Assembly: GCA_038049695.1 (NCBI GenBank)
Contig: CP142452.1
Location: forward strand, 32,228,501 to 32,292,500
DNA length: 64,000 bases
DNA from: Cinnamomum chago
Taxonomy: Eukaryota; Streptophyta; Magnoliopsida; Laurales; Lauraceae
Direction: 5' to 3'
Shown here piece by piece: positions 1 through 9,884 of this stretch. The notes beneath the pieces were generated by a model. The model was not told where the DNA came from. It did not search any database and saw only the letters and a list, made by a program, of their open reading frames with translations. Within the stretch, counting starts at the first letter, position 1. Each line of letters begins with the position of its first letter. The position numbers and the translations under genes were made by a program.

Positions 1-1960
1 AAAAGTCCTAATGACTATTTATCAAAAGTAAACATAAACCATCAAAAGATATTAACTCCTAAGCATGATTTATCAAACCTAAGCATAGATAGTAAAAAGA
101 ATCTAAGATAGAAAATAAGCATGGAAGGTAGCACATTGCCATGAAGAAAAATCACATAAAAAAAGAGAATTAAGAGCATAAGCAAAATGAATAGTATTAA
201 CTTAGCTTCTTCTAGAAGATCCAATCAAAGTGATTAGCTACCAATTGGAGAAGACAAAGCTTTCATTATAAATCTTTAATTTTTACAAAGCTTTCCTCAC
301 TTTCTCTCTACAATTGTTCTCAATTACATGAATAGCTTTAGTAAAGAGGAGGAGGCTCTCATTGCTTGTGTGTCTAATGCCTATAGCCCCCTTCCTTATA
401 TAGAGACATTTGCCTTGCTCTTTTTGGTATTTTTCCAATGTGGGACTTTACAATAATGGAAATATAAACATATGAATGTGATTCCCCTGTTTGAAAACAG
501 TCCACAGATTGATGTGTGATTTTGACTCCCGAAACGTCCGAATTGGAAAAAAATGTTGTGAAATATGATTTGTATATCTTAGAACAAGCTTTCCAATGCA
601 TCTGAGATCACCTCAATCGGACACCCGAGTAAAAAGATATGGTCAAAATACCAACCCAGGTCTTTCATTTTTCTTCTTATTGTTGGCCTATCTTTGTCAT
701 TTCTTCATCCAATTGTCTTCCAAACTTATCCTTACTCTCTTTAACTCTTGAATCTCAACTTTAATCTTCAAATTAATCTTCAATTAACACCTACGAAGAG
801 AAATTAACATAATTGAGAGTATTTTCGAACATATTTTGTATGAAAGCTATTAGAACTCATATAAATGCATACAAGTGACCATCTATAATGAAAATATATG
901 AGCAAAGCATGATGTGGAGGAAATTTATGATTTTTATGCTAAAAATAGTGTTTTGAGTTATTTTATCTTTGAAACCTCATAAAATAATGGTATGAAAGTG
1001 TATCTTTTGTGAACTCACCAGCTTAGGCCCTATCCCTACCCTCTAGGGCTGGAGCATGCTAAGGGAGGGCTCAGGGCCTCAAAATAAGAAAATTATTATC
1101 TTTTTAATTTTTTTTATATTGTTATTACGAATCGAGTATCGATCGAGCATTATCTTATTTAACCTCAATTGTGAAGGAACCATTAAAAGATATTTTGAGA
1201 ATATAAGTTGTCATTGAAAACTTTCTTTTATCAGACAAAGTCATACGTGCTTTGATGACTTTAGTTCTAGACATAAGGTTTATTTATTTTGTCAAAAAAA
1301 GAGAATGGTTAAAGAGTCTTTAAGGGCCTACAAAAAAATTGTCCACTCCCAGCCCTAGGGCTTTTCCTTATGAACAAAAAGCCCTTAATGGCCGGGCGCC
1401 CCTTATCTCAGTGCTAGATTGACGGCCTACTTGTAATGTAGAGAACTAGGATTGGGCTAAAGAGTTCCCTCACGATCTTCATGTGTGGACCAGCTCTATG
1501 GGTCTTCTTGGGCCCACCTTTGATAAACTTTTCACGCTCTTATCTGGCCATGATTTGTGACCATTTTCATTTTTTTTTATTATCAAACCCTCTCGCCGGA
1601 TGAATTTAATTTATATAAAAAAAAAGCCTATTGTTAAAAAGACCATTAAACTTTACGGTTGTTAAATCAAGAGTGAAGATAATCAAATGAGATTGATTTC
1701 TTTTCATAGCCCTTATCCATAAGACCTTAAGATCCATCATATACCCTATCATAGAAAAGCATCCAAGTGGGCTCTACGAGTTGGAGCCCCGTAAGAATGT
1801 ATGCAATATGCTCGTAATCAGTGAAAATCATTCGGGCCAGGTGTCACCTGCATACTTGAGCCCAAGTTTCACATGTGCTAAAATAATTAGGCTTGGGCCC
1901 TAGCATGAGCCCAAGAATACCAAGTCAAACCATATGGGCTTTGGTTTGGCCAGCCCTAAG
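1..1960. other. AT-rich intergenic stretch, no gene seen
   Basis: No reading frame here resembles a known protein. On the minus strand, around positions 400-410, there is a TATA-like CTATATAAGG motif followed by a short transcribed-leader-like sequence, which could be a remnant of an LTR. No matching second LTR, target duplication or primer site was found, so it is not called as an element. Confidence 0.5.
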
Positions 1961-2156
1961 TCTAACCAAGCCCTTTGCTTGGCAAAACCCCATTTTGTTT
2001 CCTTCTTGAATAGTCTTGAGCAGCAGAGGGTTTTTGGCCCCTCCCAAGTCTTACCCATTCAGGGAATAGTCTTTAGTAGTGCGTATGGGCTGTGGTTGAA
2101 AGGATTTCTAATTCTCAAGTCTCAAGTTCAACCATCGTGCAAAGACTATAGCAACA

Positions 2157-2545
2157 TGAAAGAACTAGCTGGTCCAGATGGGTGTCGGAACTGAACTCGC
2201 CGAGAACCTTGTGCGTTCCGGTGTGAGGTAGACCTGCGAACTCGCTGCGAATGCTCTTTGATTTACTGGATAATCAAGCAAGGGTTCACATCTCCCTTAT
2301 ATAGAGCAATCCCTAGGAGTTACAACTCTATCCGGACCCTACCTCTCCTGGAATCCCACATCTCCTGACCAGCGTGAGAATTTTGTCAACTGAGAGTCTG
2401 AACTTAATCCAAACTCTACCACCAAGAGTTTGATCCTTATCTAACTCAACCAGATCAAGACTTATTGAGGGTTCATCCGCGGCACACTGCCGGGCTCGAT
2501 CTGGCGTGGGCCTAATGGCAGTCGGACCACACAATTTTCCTAACA
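2157..2545 (-). mobile_element. Solo LTR with 5-bp target site duplication
   Basis: A 389-bp segment is flanked by the direct repeat CAACA (2152-2156 and 2546-2550). Read on the minus strand it starts TGTTAGG and ends TTTCA, the usual TG...CA form, and it has a TATATAAG box near 2297-2304. There is no internal retrotransposon sequence, so this is an LTR left behind by recombination between the two LTRs of one element. The paralogous copy at about 3490-3510 reads straight across the site with a single CAACA, which confirms insertion here. The element family is unknown. Confidence 0.8.
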
Positions 2546-2714
2546 CAACAAACGTTAAAAGGTTGAAAGGTTTGAGAAGAACGAGACACATTCCATCTGA
2601 AACTAAAGAAAACTAACAATATATTCAAACACATGTTCAAAAGAAAACTAAAGAGCCGGAGACTTTTCTAGCATTGTTGCAACTTGCAGAGAGAAATTCC
2701 ATCTGAAAAAGCAG

Positions 2715-3065
2715 TGTTTTGGACCTCCATGATAACAACATGAGTGGTTGGAATTGGATACCTCTTGGAATAGGGAAGCTTAGAAATTTGTGTTCTTTGA
2801 ATTTATTAGACAACTCCTTCACTGGCTTCTCTAGGAAATTTGAGTAAGACTCGGCAACAGAATTTGTGGTCGTATTCCTCCACAGATAGGGAGTTCAACA
2901 AGTTTGATTTTTCTCCAAATGGGTGGCAACATAATCTCCAGTCGGATTCCTTTAACCATAATTGAGCAATCTCGCTGATCAAGATTTGATCAAAATCGGA
3001 TTTCTGGCTCAACTCCAGAGATGGGGAACCTTCGGCTTGTCAGGCACTCTACTAATAGAGTCAAG
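2715..3065 (+). pseudogene. Leucine-rich-repeat gene fragment (receptor-kinase or receptor-protein type)
   Basis: Two reading frames carry plant extracellular LRR motifs. One covers about 2716-2843 with the pattern LHDNNMSG...IPLGIGKLRNL...LNLLDNSFTG and ends at a stop. The other covers 2859-3065 with GRIPPQIGSSTSLIFLQMGGN and RISGSTPEMGNLRL and is broken by a TGA. The xxNxxSGxIPxxIGxLxxL spacing is diagnostic of LRR-RLK and LRR-RLP ectodomains. Frameshifts, stops and the lack of a signal peptide, membrane helix or kinase domain mark it as a dead fragment. It lies inside the local duplication. Confidence 0.65.
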
Positions 3066-3316
3066 TAAGATAAAACCCTCATTTCTAAAAAAAAGTCTCA
3101 TCAAAATCACTTTAATTCAAATTTCCCACCATATATTTAAAAAAAAAAGTAAAAAAGTAACATCATTTCTCCATTAAAAGACGAAAAAAATCCACAATCA
3201 AAGCAAAATGTCAAGAAAATTTCATAATAAACAACTAAAAATAAAATACTATCATAACCCTCTTATATTTTATTCTTTCTTCAAAATAATCTTTACTCCA
3301 CTCAACTCCATTAGTA
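3060..3316. mobile_element. Degraded MITE, related to the one at 55611-55906
   Basis: This AT-rich segment shares its internal sequence with 55611-55906, including the motif CCTCTTATATTTTATTCT (CCCCTTATATTTTATTCT in the other copy), and both end near TTAGTAAA or TAGTAAA. The terminal inverted repeats are eroded here, so boundaries are approximate and the superfamily is inferred only from the better copy. Confidence 0.4.
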
Positions 3317-3597
3317 AAATCTAACCAAGCCCTTTGCTTGGCGAAACCCTTTTTTATTTCCTTCTTGAATAGTCTTTAGCTGCATAGGGTTTTGGACCCT
3401 CCCAAGTCTAACCCATTCATTGGGAATAGTCTTTAGCAGTGCATATGGGGGTGTGGATGAAAGGTTTTCTAATTCTCAAGTCTCAAGTCTGTAGCAACAA
3501 ACGTCAAACACATGTTCAAAAGAAAAGAAAACTACAGAGCCGAAGACGACTTTTCCAGCACTGTTGCAACTTGCAAGGGAGAAAGTCAAGCTTATGG

Positions 3598-3896
3598 GGC
3601 CAGCTATCCTAAGTTCAAGGATAAGATAAGCTCAAGTGTGTGGTGGGTCCACCTGGGGACCCACATGAAAATAGGAGTGGGGGGATTTTAAGGACTCTCC
3701 TAAGCTTGAGTTTAGGAGAGCCTATATATATATATGTAGTCAGCTCTATATGGGCCAGCTATCCTAAGCTCAAGGATAAGATAAGCTCAAGTGTGTGGTG
3801 GGGCCCACTTGGGGACCCACATGAAAATAGGCGTGAGGGGATTTCAAGGACTCTCCCAAGCTTGAGTTTAGGAGAGCCTATATATATGTGTGTGTA
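3598..3896. repeat. Two tandem units of about 154 bp with fold-back potential
   Basis: The motif GGGCCAGCTATCCTAAG begins at 3598 and again at 3752. Each unit ends with an imperfect hairpin, CTCTCCTAA paired with TTAGGAGAG in the first, followed by a TA-rich run. They may be two head-to-tail copies of a small hairpin MITE. No target duplication was identified. Confidence 0.55.
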
Positions 3897-4008
3897 ATAT
3901 TCAAGTGATGGATTCTCTCACCATGTGATGATGAACACTCCCCTTTTTGAGAAGTTTCTTGTAGGAGTTTCCCTCACCACATGGTGAGGGAATCCCTCAC
4001 TTAAATAT
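3897..4008. mobile_element. 112-bp MITE with 31-bp terminal inverted repeats
   Basis: The left end (ATATTCAAGTGATGGATTCT and on to CACCATGTG) matches the reverse complement of the right end (ATATTTAAGTGAGGGATTCC and on to CACCATGTG) with three mismatches in 31 bases. The element would fold into an almost perfect hairpin with a loop of about 50 bases. It encodes nothing. The superfamily cannot be assigned because the target duplication is unclear in the TA-rich flank. Confidence 0.6.
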
Positions 4009-4016
4009 CCCCATAA

Positions 4017-4058
<42 letters not shown>
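4017..4058. repeat. Compound (AT)n(AC)n microsatellite
   Basis: About ten AT dinucleotides are followed by about eleven AC dinucleotides without interruption, directly after the MITE. Confidence 0.9.
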
Positions 4059-4059
4059 T

Positions 4060-5119
4060 AGCAACAAAGGCCCGGGCCAAAAGTGAGAATATATTTAAAA
4101 TTAAAGTAAAAGAAAAGATATTATTTAATTGAAATAGAGAGTATCATATAGACAATACTGGTGCATAAGTATAGTTGCACATAATTGTCATACCATGATA
4201 ATGTAATATGAAAGAATATATAAACTAAAAGTTTATGAAATAAGTATGTTTATGCAAAATAATAAATAATGAATTCTACTTCAAACATAAAGGTGAATAA
4301 TAAATAATGAGAGATGCTCCTATGAGAGATAAATTCCTACTAAACCATAACAACATTTCAAAAAATAAATTAAACATCAAACCCCAAAAAAATCTAAAAA
4401 AAAGCATAAAAAAGAAATAGGTGCTAATTCCCAAGAAAAGTCCTTCACTCTTTCCTCTCCGACTCTTTAACCAAAAATGAGAAAGTCGGGAATCAAAGCA
4501 GAAAGTAAATAATGAGTTCAATCAATTTTTGGGGATAAACTCAGATCTCTACCCATTCCCACTCCACATTAAATCGACAATGTTTAAAAATAAATTAGAA
4601 GAATTAAAGGAACTCTGAGAATATGGGTCCCCCAGGTAAAGTCAAGCTATATTAATAATGGATTTATGAATTCCATACCTTTTGAATTTTTGAAACACTA
4701 AAAACCCAACATCCTTTACTATTACAAAGGAACTATGTTGGCCTTTTTGGTTTACCCAACATGTAAGGTGATTCTTCCTATAAAATCTTCTCGGAGCAAC
4801 AATAATAATGATGGATGAATGTTAATATGAGTTATTAGACCTTTTGTTAATAGTTATCATGACACTACGGAGGCTAAGATTGTGGAAAGTTATAGCTTTA
4901 ATGCCTAAAAGGAAACAACGTATTTACTTTTCTAGCTGTATTAATTGAAAATCTTATCCCAAACAAGGATGATGTCTATTGGTTGTTGAGGTGAGGCAGC
5001 GAGGGAAAGTGTTGGATATGCAAATTGGACCTTAAATGGATTTGGGAGAATTCATGTCATCATGATATATATGTCCATCGCTTTTTTCAAATAAATCTAA
5101 TCGAATAAGATATATAAAC
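4060..5119. other. Intergenic, no gene seen
   Basis: AT-rich sequence with short frames only. I see no recognisable domain, RNA gene or transposon end in it. Confidence 0.5.
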
Positions 5120-5124
5120 ATGTC

Positions 5125-5805
5125 TGTAAGTGCCTAAAAATTACGGACTTAGTTAATGGAGGATCAAGCTCCCGATTTGTGGTTTTGAAGGGGATAAAGG
5201 GAAAGGATCGAGCCTCCAGTGACCTGAAAGGAAGAAAACGACGGTCAGAGACTCTGGCTATGGGTAGCCGAAGGCCCTCCGACGATCAAGTCAGTGTGGG
5301 AATTGATTGAATGAGAATGGAGAAAGAGAGCTTTTGGAGGGGAGGGTCGTGTGTACCTTGTAAGGCTTTCCTTCATGTAATAAATAGACGTGAGGGTCAT
5401 CATGGTACTGTCCACATGAAGGGATGGGAGTCCCATCAGCGTGTATTCGTACCTCTTGAGTGGGGGTAGGTGAAAAGGGGGTGTCCCATCGGATCATCAT
5501 CCCATACCTATGGCCCTGAGATAAGGCGTGCCTCTTATCTAGGTTTGGCGCCCACTCCGTCTGTCAGCTTGCCATCCCCGTCGTGGCAGCGCATTTATGG
5601 CCGCATTTATGACTGAGTGACAGGAGCCGAGGTCGGGCAGAGGCTGAGACCGAGATCGGAGCCTGTGACGTGGCCGCCGAGACTCGATTCATGATTCCTC
5701 CGAGATGGCGCTACGGCCGACCTCATGTGGTTTCCGAGACCAAGGTTAAACCGAGACTGGGGATGGGCCCCGTCCGAATTAGTGAGCACAAAACGACCCC
5801 ACACA
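5125..5805 (-). repeat. 3' LTR of the gypsy element (element orientation)
   Basis: This 681-bp copy is almost identical to 15529-16205. Both have TG...CA ends on either strand. It differs from the other copy by six substitutions and a 4-bp duplication (ATTG) near 5302-5310. Confidence 0.95.
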
Positions 5806-5820
5806 ATTGCCCCTATCTCT
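5806..5820 (-). other. Purine-rich tract (PPT) beside the 3' LTR
   Basis: On the minus strand the bases directly before the 3' LTR read AGATAGGGGCAAT, the purine-rich primer used for plus-strand DNA synthesis. Adjacency to the LTR is exact. Confidence 0.65.
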
Positions 5821-6128
5821 TGACCTCTTGGGGCTCACCCGAGGTCGGGAGATAAGACTCGGAAGTGATGGGGCTGTCTTTTCGTATCCTGCTCTTATGG
5901 GATCCTCATCATGATGCCCTTTCGCCTGCCCTAGGCAATGAATAGGGTGTCATAATTGCCCTGTTATGGTAGGCACGTGGGACGCCGTTTCGTATGACCG
6001 AGGTGATAAATATCGTACCAGAGGCGTGGTGAGAGACGAACCGTCGCTGCCACGTGGAGCTGTTCGAATGGCTGCTCACCGGGATCGAAGTAATGCGCTG
6101 GCAAGGTAATTAAGAAGGTGCGTCCCTC

Positions 6129-6135
6129 TATAAAA
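6129..6135 (+). promoter_or_regulatory. TATA box for the antisense gene of the gypsy element
   Basis: TATAAAA lies about 330 bases upstream of the first ATG of the antisense gene (6464), inside the element but outside the LTR. A CT-rich leader follows. This suggests the gene has its own promoter pointing opposite to the LTR promoter; transcription itself is inferred. Confidence 0.5.
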
Positions 6136-6463
6136 CGAAAACGCCCCTTGCTCCTTCCCCTTTTACCCTAACTGTTTGTCTGAGAAGGAGACCTTGCTGA
6201 AGTGCTGGAGAACGTATTGCTGAATACCTTGCTGCAACTTCGCCCAAGCCAGAGGACCACCGAACTTGGAGATCTCCTCCTCTGCTTCCTACTTCCTGTC
6301 TTCTCGTCTTCCGCAGTCCCTCTCGCCCTTTCTGTGAGTTCCTCTCTTTGTCTCTGCTACTCCTTCGCACCCCTCCTTTTCTTTGATTTTAGAGGGTTTT
6401 GGCCCTTTAGGGTTTTTCCAGTTTTTCGCCCCTTTTTTCTTGCTCCTTAACCTTCTAGGAAAG

Positions 6464-8878
6464 ATGGGGGTTTATAGCCATTGGCTAGAGAGTCCTGCGG
6501 CCCTGGAGGCTTTCAGGTCGTCGTTTAAGATCCCGGCCGACGTCTTGGTTAAACCTGACGATGTCGGGGACCTCCCAGGTGGCCTTTCCCGGTACAAGAA
6601 CGGGATGCCTTTCCCCTTGGTGTCAGTGTGCGAAGGCGGGGTCAGATTTCCCATTCATTCGCTCCTCCGTTCTTGCCTCCATGCATGGCACATCTGTCCC
6701 TTCCAGTTAATGCCAAACGGCTTCAAGATTATAATGGGTGTGGCGGAGCTGAACTGGATTCTCAACATCGGTCTCGGGGTGCATGACATAGAGGATGTCT
6801 ACGACATCTGCAGGGCTGCAGGGGGCGAAGACCTTTACTACCTCCGGGTGAAAGCCAGACGCCATCCCTTGGTGAACGCCCTGGAGGATTCCAGCAAATA
6901 CGCTGGGGATGAACGCATTTTGGTCTCGGGGAACTGGGAGTTCAAGGGGACCGAGACCGAGGAGGATCGGAGAATCCAGGTTCCGCGGAAGCCTGGGACC
7001 CCCCCCCCCCAGTAAATGCCCATCCCTCTAGGTTTTGTTTGTACCGCCCTTGCTTGTCCTTATGCCGAGCTGACGTCCTTGCCTTTTTCTTGTGCAGGCA
7101 TTCAGAAGAGGAGGAGGGAGGCCGACTTCGACAAGTGGAAGCGGAACGACGCGTGGTTAGAGAAAATCGACCGCTACCACGGCCATCACGACCGAGCTGC
7201 CTTTTCGCTGCTGGGGTACAAGCCGAGGTACCAGTCTTATACCAGAAAGACTGCCGAGATCCCCTCTCAGCCGATCGGGGAAATTGTTCTGGCCCTTGCT
7301 GAGACGAGCGGCCCAGCCCCGGACCCTCAAGACCCGATCGTGATTGCTGACAGCCCTCCCTCTCGAGGCCAGAGAGGAGGAGAAGGAGAAGAGATGGAAG
7401 GACAGCGCCCTTCTCTGAAGAACTTGGGGGCCGTGCTCTTCGTGGGCCGAGCCCCTCCTGCCTCCACACGTGCCCCCAGTGGGTCAGGCGCCTCCCAGGG
7501 CTCCGCAGCGGCTGCTTCCTCCGCCTTGTCGGGAGCAGCGTCAGGAGCGGCTGGGGCCGCTTCTGCCAAGGCCAAGAAGGGGAGATCGGCGGAACCCTCC
7601 AAGGAGGTCCGGCTGCCCAAGGAACCACGTCCGCTAAAGGACAGCAGGCCACGGGTGGTCGAGCCCCCGAAGGAGGTATTGCCGCCTCCGCCGCAGCAGC
7701 AGAAGGAGAGCCGGTCTCGGTCCGCAGAGGCCGGAAAGGGGGGTGAGGGGCCCCCTCCCGAGAAGAGGCCTCGCTTGGCGGGCCAAGAGGGGAGTCTCCA
7801 GGAGGCTGAGCAGCTAGCCGAGCCGTCCGTGCCGGCCCCATGGAGGCCCAACTTCGATCTCAACCCCAACGAACCCATGACCATGGGGGATCGGCTGGGC
7901 TCCAGCTGGGAGTCGGTCGTGGCTGTTGCTCGGGGTTGTGCCCTCCCCCTGGACATGGAGAAACATAAGAAGGTCGCGTCGGCTGGTCTACTCCACCAGA
8001 CGCTGAGGGCGTCGCTTGAGGTAGCTCCCCACCCCTTTGGTTTCAGATTTCGGCCTCTTGGCTGACAGGATCGATTCCCTTACTATCTTTTTACCCTTTT
8101 GCAGAATGCACAGAGGATTCAAGTGCTGGTGGACAGGCAGACAGAAAAGACTGCCTACCTCGCCGTTCTGGAGAAGGAGAAGAAGAAGATGGGGGGCGCG
8201 CTGGAGGCCAGCGCGGCCGAAATAAAGAAGGTGGAGGAGAAACTCGCCCAGTCCGTAACTGAGCAACAAGCGGCAAAGGCTGAAATTATCAAGTTGCGGG
8301 GCGAGAACAAGAACCTGAGGGGTGCCGTCGATGACAAGGCAAAGAGGGCGGTCCAACTGGAGGCCGAGCTTACTGAGAAGGGGGCCGAGCTCGTTAAGAA
8401 GGAGGCCGAGCTCGCCCAGAAGCAAAACGAACTGGCCTTAAAGGAGGCCGAGCTCGAGGCCTCCCGGAAGGAGAGGGTCGATGTCGAGTCCACCCTGCGC
8501 GATCAAGCCGCCAGGGCATACAAAGATGGGGTGGACTGGGCGTCTGGAGAGTACACGACTCAAATCCTGGATCTGAGCCCGGTACTGTTCGAGATGGGAT
8601 GTAAGGCGGCTCTTCGCAAATATGGGGTTTCTGAGGATGACCCCATATTCGCGGATCTTCCTGAGTTCCGGCCTGCAGCACTGGGTTCAGAATCAGAGCC
8701 TAACTCTGTCCCCCCGGGGACCCCTTCCGAAGCTCTGGACGTACCTACCCCTCCTCCGACCCCTGTCGAGGCCGAAGCAGCCCAGGCTCCCCCTCCTCCG
8801 GCTCCTTCGTCCGACGCCCCCGCGCCATCAGATCCTCCAGCCCCAGAAGATAAAGAAGCGGCGCCCGAGAAGCCATAG
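6464..8878 (+). CDS. Antisense extra gene of the Tat element (putative gypsy-type transposon protein family), three exons
   Basis: The gene runs opposite to gag-pol. Exon 1 starts at ATG 6464 and encodes a globular region (MPFPLVSVCEGGVRFP, then HICPFQLMPNGFKIIMG) resembling the Pfam family called putative gypsy type transposon (Transposase_28). Exon 2 (to 8020) is rich in Ala, Pro and charged residues. Exon 3 (8105-8878) begins with about 130 residues of Lys/Glu/Ala heptads, a probable coiled coil, and ends in a Pro-rich tail. Intron 2 (8021-8104) has clean GT-AG ends and keeps frame. Intron 1 is less certain: the best donor (7012) with acceptor 7097 needs a one-base length change in the preceding C run (about 6999-7010), while donor 6980 with acceptor 7105 is in frame and gives about 734 residues. 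Extra genes here are known in Tat elements; their function is unknown. The three-exon structure and strand choice rest on codon continuity and splice sites. Confidence 0.75.
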
Positions 8879-9363
8879 GCATATTTTTCTTTTTTCTTTG
8901 ATGTAATTTTCTCTTTCTTCTTCTGAATGTAGAGAAATCTTGTAATCACATTTTCTGATCAATGAAGAAAGTTTTTTCATCTTGCTGTTCTCCTCTCCTT
9001 ACTCTTTCTTCCTTTCTCTGTAATGGTGTGTGCAAATTTACAAGCCATGGTACGTGGATGCTCTGATGTGAAAATTTGCAAGTCCTGGAGGCCGGTAAAG
9101 CGTCTGACCTCTTAACCCACCTCTCTGCCCCGTGGTGATGAACCCCTTTGATGAGTCCACTAGGTTGCCCCAGACCAATGGCTAAGTTTTGAAGATGACG
9201 ATCCGGGAGGAATGCCTTAGGAAGGAATTTGCGATTAGTTTGGACTCATACCCCGAGACGCGGCCTATCCGCGGGGGAGCCGGGGTCGCGTCTTTATTTT
9301 TAGGGGGTACTCCATGGCGTTTCAAGGGGTTTGGACCAAACTTGTGAGCGGGCCGAACTCCGC

Positions 9364-9479
9364 GCCTTGGGGAGTTGGTCCTGCGACCGAACTCAAGCAG
9401 GCTGGCGCGAGGGCCGGAGCCTTGGGGAGTTGGTCCTGCGACCGAACTCAAGCAGGCTGGCGCGAGGGCCGGGGCCTTG
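9364..9479. repeat. Two tandem 55-bp repeats plus a partial third in the gypsy untranslated region
   Basis: The motif GCCTTGGGGAGTTGG begins at 9364 and 9419, and GCCTTG again at 9474, a period of 55 bases. The two full units are nearly identical. They lie between the end of pol and the antisense gene, the part of Tat elements known to carry tandem repeats that can seed satellites. Confidence 0.9.
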
Positions 9480-9557
9480 TTTGCAACAACTGGAAAGTCA
9501 TAAGGCAGATCTTTGTCAAAAGGTTCTTCTTTATTGATCACTCATTTTGAATACAAC

Positions 9558-9884
9558 TCAGAAGTAATATTTCTTTAGATGGGCAGCGTTCCACGGTCGT
9601 GGCAACTCCTTGCCATCCATCCCTTCAAGCTTGTAGGCGGACCTTCCTGAGACGGAGACCACCTTGTAGGGGCCGAGCCAGTTTGGCGCAAGTTTGCCTT
9701 CATTAGGATCTTTATCTGCTGGGAGTGCTTTTTTCAAGACCAACTCTCCAACCAAGAACCTTCTTTCTTTTACCCTCTGATTGTATCCTCGGGACAGCTG
9801 CCACTGGTAGGCGGCCAGACGCACGGATGCTGCTTCCCTTCATTCCTCGGCCAGGTCGAGCTCTCTGGCGAGGTTTATTTCGTT
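9558..9884 (-). pseudogene. Integrase C-terminal segment cut off from gag-pol by two in-frame stops
   Basis: The frame of gag-pol continues after the stop at 9885-9887 and is interrupted once more by TGA at 9840-9842. It then stays open to 9558 with the usual integrase C-terminal features: a GELVLKKA strand, the KLAPNWLGPYKV motif and the final AAHLKKYYF. Both stops are single transitions in the frame, so this is the natural end of the polyprotein and not a separate gene. The loss removes the integrase DNA-binding C-terminal domain. Confidence 0.85.

Larger units (their letters stand above)
1961..3590. repeat. Local tandem segmental duplication, copy A 1961-3316 and partial copy B 3320-3590
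   Basis: About 170 bases from 1961 recur with many substitutions from 3320. A second matching block at about 2618-2700 recurs at about 3508-3590. In copy A the two blocks are separated by a 389-bp solo LTR. In copy B they are contiguous, so copy B preserves the empty site. Copy A continues into an LRR gene fragment and a MITE, whereas copy B is cut short near 3597 by a fold-back repeat. This is seen directly in the sequence; the order of events is inferred. Confidence 0.75.

Noticed and set aside
6942..7956. Long minus-strand frames (299 and 209 codons) within the antisense gene
   Set aside because: They are GC-rich shadows of exon 2 of the plus-strand gene, with low-complexity Pro, Ser and Arg composition and no recognisable domain.
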